A DNA stretch of 64,000 nt, taken from Kudoa neothunni (lineage: Eukaryota > Cnidaria). The notes below the pieces were generated by a model. It made no database searches, was not told the origin of the DNA, and was given only the letters and a program-made list of their open reading frames with translations. Where the stretch lies: contig OZ199839.1 in the NCBI GenBank assembly GCA_964304625.1, positions 11,842,001 through 11,906,000 on the forward strand. Reading direction: 5' to 3'. The position numbers were made by a program, and so were the translations under genes. Of the stretch, positions 61,103-64,000 are shown in pieces. How positions within the stretch are numbered: position 1 is the first letter of the stretch; every line of letters begins with the position of its first letter.

Positions 61103-62950
61103 ATGAGGTTGTATGAGCTCGTTGTGATGACTCTGGCTGCTATTTTTCGACCAAATTTAATAACGCCAACGATGTTGTTATATAGAAACGTACTTATAAT
61201 TAAAAATATATTTATATATTTATTTTAGATTGGAGTTGCTGTGTTATTCAAGCCATTATCCACAGAAATTACCCTATATTCCTTTCAATTTGATAAAAAC
61301 AAACGATTGATGTATTCATCCGTTATAAAGCAGACTAAAAGTTCCGATAAAATTATAAGTTAAGAATATCTCATGATAAAAAATATTTAGCTATTGAAAA
61401 CAAACTGTATTTGAAGAAAATTGGCGTTTTTATCAATAAATGTATTACGCTGGCGATAAAATCTGATCATTTCAAGGATGTCAACAAAGAGGATATATTT
61501 ATATTTTTTGTGCTTACTGACAATACTAAAATGATACTGTAGTTAATATTGATTTTTTTTACTGAATTATTATAGAAATATTGATGAAAAAAAGATGGAT
61601 CTATTAAAACAATCAATAGATATAGAATTGAAAGACTTCAAACAGTTGCGTCCTCACCCTCATCTTCTAGTGATGGGTGAAAATCAGTTGAATATGGCGT
61701 TGTATTTTCACTCCCATTACCAATATAAGGAACAGGTTTAATTTTTGACGCTGGTTTGTTTTCTTGTCAGATCTAATAGGAAAACTTGGGGATTGTTGAA
61801 ATGGGATTCACCACATTGAGAATAATGTACCCCCTGGAAAAATTGGATGAGTCTCTTAAACAGTGCTACTTTATGAATAAATACAACTCCACATTTGAAA
61901 CTGCAGCCTATCCAATTTCAAAAATGTTTTCTGTTGCCTTCCCCTGCACAGGTTACAGAACAATCCACGACATGCTATCAATGTTAATAATTCAAGTGAG
62001 ATTTCAATGAGTGAAAGCTATTGGATGTACTTAATAGGATAAAAAAATATTTTATTCATATTAATTCTAACGATTCAAAGATCAGCGAATTATTTACTTC
62101 ATATTATATTCATTAGAGTGGAAATTATTTAAACGCTGATTCCAATGAGTTGCTGAATCCTTGTATTCCCGAGGGGTCGTCGTATTTCTTGAACGTGAAC
62201 GAAATTCTTAACATTTGCACTAAACCTACTCGCTTTGCAACTTACTTCTCAAATTACAAGTTTGTGGGAAAGTTCGATCAAGATGCTTGCATGAAACTAC
62301 TAGATTCTGTGCATTCAACAATTCATTCTAGGGTGAAACCAGAATTCATGTTAATGGTGAATCAGATAAAGTGTGACATTATTTTTGAGCCAAAATTATC
62401 ATTGTTGGTATTTTGTTTCTAATAAGTTTTCCAAAAATACAGCAAATTTTTAAGTTTTTAGGATTTTTTGAATACCTGGATCAATTTGGCTGGAAACACG
62501 GGGATGATATTGAGTTACTCATTAAAAATCATTGCACCGAATCTTATCCAAGTGACGCCAACGTAAGTGAAGTTAATATCGTATATCTTATAAATAGAAA
62601 TAAATCGTAGATGAAATTAATAATTAACGACTGTTTCAACCTGTTAGTTCTTCGACACACGCTGAAAATATTACTCAAAACTGACCCTCAAAACATTATC
62701 CTACCAGTACTTATTGTTGACTAATTTTTAGGTTTTTTCTTAAAGTCAGATTTAATTCATTATCTATGCCTATTAGGACACTCTGATCAATATGCAAATG
62801 GGCTTAGGTTATTTTGATCCACGCATAAAGGAAGCAGACGCCAAATATTTCAAACGAATTAAAATCCTGCTCATCCTATTCCCCACATTGATTCTTACAT
62901 TATACATCGCTATCTTCCTGGCTATTTTTTGTGTTGAAAACAAAATTTAA
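61103..62950 (+). CDS. CD39/NTPDase-like membrane protein with degenerate apyrase motifs (9 exons, 473 aa)
   Basis: Exons: 61103-61189, 61229-61358, 61391-61538, 61576-61735, 61780-61995, 62117-62407, 62443-62562, 62611-62706, 62777-62950. They sum to 474 codons with consistent phases. Introns are 39, 32, 37, 44, 121, 35, 48 and 70 nt. The layout follows ecto-nucleoside triphosphate diphosphohydrolases (about 500 aa): hydrophobic N-terminus, GIVEMGFTTLRI (178-190) where family members have 'ALDLGGASTQI', CTGYRTIHDMLSMLI like 'C.GR.....FL..LL', NPC (261-263) followed by CT, LGFFEYLDQF like 'AGFYY', MGLGY near the end, and a C-terminal helix (about 444-467). The catalytic regions are eroded: ACR1 DAGSS is FKPLSTE (36-42), ACR2 ATAGMR is VLTDNTKM, ACR3 GQEE is GENQ, ACR4 DLGG is EMGF. 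Likely an inactive relative at the cell surface or in a vesicle membrane. The family call is remote homology by eye. Confidence 0.72.
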
Positions 62951-63309
62951 TGAATACATTTATAGGAGTCATAATTTTTCCATTAAATCTATAACATGAA
63001 ATTTGTGTGATAAATTTTTGAAGGCTTATTTCTATATTGAAGATTAAAATGTGGGGCAATGATGACTTTTTAAGTTATTTACCAAGCTACTAGGTAATAT
63101 AATTCCTAATTATTTTAAAATTTAATAATAATACTTTTAATGATTAGACTATTTATCCAACAAATAAATATTATTAATACTTGTTTTGTTGATTACAGTA
63201 GGCATCCGATTTTGCATACTTTTCTCAACCATCTTTTGACTGAATTTTTGTTTGACATCAATTAAATAATAAAGATGTCCATAACTCGTATTAAAATTGT
63301 TAGAAATGT
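62951..63309. other. Spacer between the CD39-like gene and the Tigger remnant
   Basis: A+T-rich, presumably including the 3' UTR. Nothing else recognised. Confidence 0.4.
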
Positions 63310-64000
63310 AGAAGAGAAATATAATATGATATTTTGAAAGTTTACCCTATTTTAAACGCTAAGATAGCGACAGTAAAACATTTCCAAATTTCGAATATCG
63401 CCATCCTAAATGGGATTCTTCGTAAGAAATTAGAAATAATTTCCATCGTTAGAGAAGATTTGCATCGACTAAAAGAAAAAAACATTCATAATGGATCAAA
63501 CATTGATTCATTACGAAGGTGTTTATGATTGAATCTGTTTGATTAGGGGAACAAATCGAACCGCCGCCTCTGATATCGCAAATAAAAGAATTGAGCTTTC
63601 TGTTGAAAATAAGAAACCAAAACGTGTGACAATTGGTTGGTTTAAGAGCTTTAAAAAGCGATTTAACCTAAGAAAAATTAATATTCATGTCGAAGTCGCA
63701 GATATAGATCCTGTGGTTGTGAAGAATGGATTCCACAACTTAAAGTCATGTTAAAATTATAGATCAGATTATATATATATATATATATAATATCGACGAA
63801 TCTGCATTATTCTACCAGCAACAGAGAGGTATATGCAGTTTTTAACGTTTTGATTTATTTTATCGATAAAAGTTTTGTAGTTTCATCAGAAAGAAATATA
63901 AAGAGGACAAAACAATCGATGAATCGAGTAACTATTTTATTAGGTATCTCAATGAGTGGTGGAATACTCGAATCACTAATAATCGACAAACACAAAATCT
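63310..64000 (+). mobile_element. pogo/Tigger-type transposase remnant, running off the right edge
   Basis: Pieces in order: SAVKHFQISNIAILNGIL-like helix-turn-helix (63375-63425); SDIANKRIELSVENKKPKRV then TIGWFKSFKKRFNLRKINIH (63570-63690), the CENP-B-type second DNA-binding helix set ('..GWl..FkkRh.l'); NIDESAFFYQQQRG (63793-63835, first catalytic Asp as in 'N.DEtglf'); and VTILLGISMSGGILESLIID (from about 63930), matching the strand before the second Asp. Frameshifts and a TA microsatellite (63768-63788) interrupt it. The rest lies outside the window. Confidence 0.75.

Noticed and set aside
63546-63580. B-box-like GGTTCGATTTG on the minus strand as a tRNA or SINE
   Set aside because: It lies within the readable pogo/Tigger frame and has no A box or arm structure nearby.

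Overview
The window is a gene-poor, visibly A+T-rich eukaryotic region. Its genes have very short introns (32 to 134 nt), use the standard stop codons, and sit in a dense bed of decayed transposons. Reprolysin/disintegrin (ADAM-type) proteases, an importin-beta karyopherin and a CD39-type membrane protein point to an animal. The A+T content, tiny introns and divergent proteins would suit a small-genome animal parasite; a myxozoan cnidarian is my best guess, but nothing here proves it.

Host-type genes: (1) three related ADAM-like metalloproteinase-disintegrin genes, all on the minus strand: copy A, cut by the left window edge (1-518), copy B (6644-8762) and copy C (51907-54164 or slightly longer). 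(2) A complete seven-exon importin-beta karyopherin of 962 codons (12620-15865, minus). (3) A roughly 1270-residue coiled-coil protein with a C-terminal membrane anchor (33237-37061, plus), whose reading frame steps by one base at three homopolymer runs. (4) A nine-exon, 473-residue CD39/NTPDase-like membrane protein (61103-62950, plus) whose apyrase motifs are eroded although the fold landmarks remain. A possible GPCR last-helix fragment lies at 44.8-45.0 kb.

Everything else I recognise is mobile DNA. There are five piggyBac copies (about 11.5, 19, 40, 46-48 and 58-60 kb), two with TTAA-flanked ends. Merlin/IS1595-type remnants lie at 25, 28-29, 39 and 51 kb. There is a mariner at 17 kb and a pogo/Tigger-like transposase running off the right edge. 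hAT-type elements occur at 18.5, 24.3, 26.5 and 60.6 kb. Helitron-like elements occur at 2.7, 4.7-5.8, 37.6-38.8 and 56.6-57.8 kb. A 2.57-kb element at 41.8-44.4 kb has about 175-bp terminal inverted repeats, and two tRNA-derived SINE-like units lie at 21.7 and 26.0 kb. Old Ty3/gypsy-type fossils and one solo LTR are also present.

The host genes do not form an operon or an obvious pathway. Three of the four kinds (protease-disintegrin, anchored coiled-coil protein, CD39-like protein) look secreted or surface-exposed, and all three are divergent or changed at positions that matter for function.
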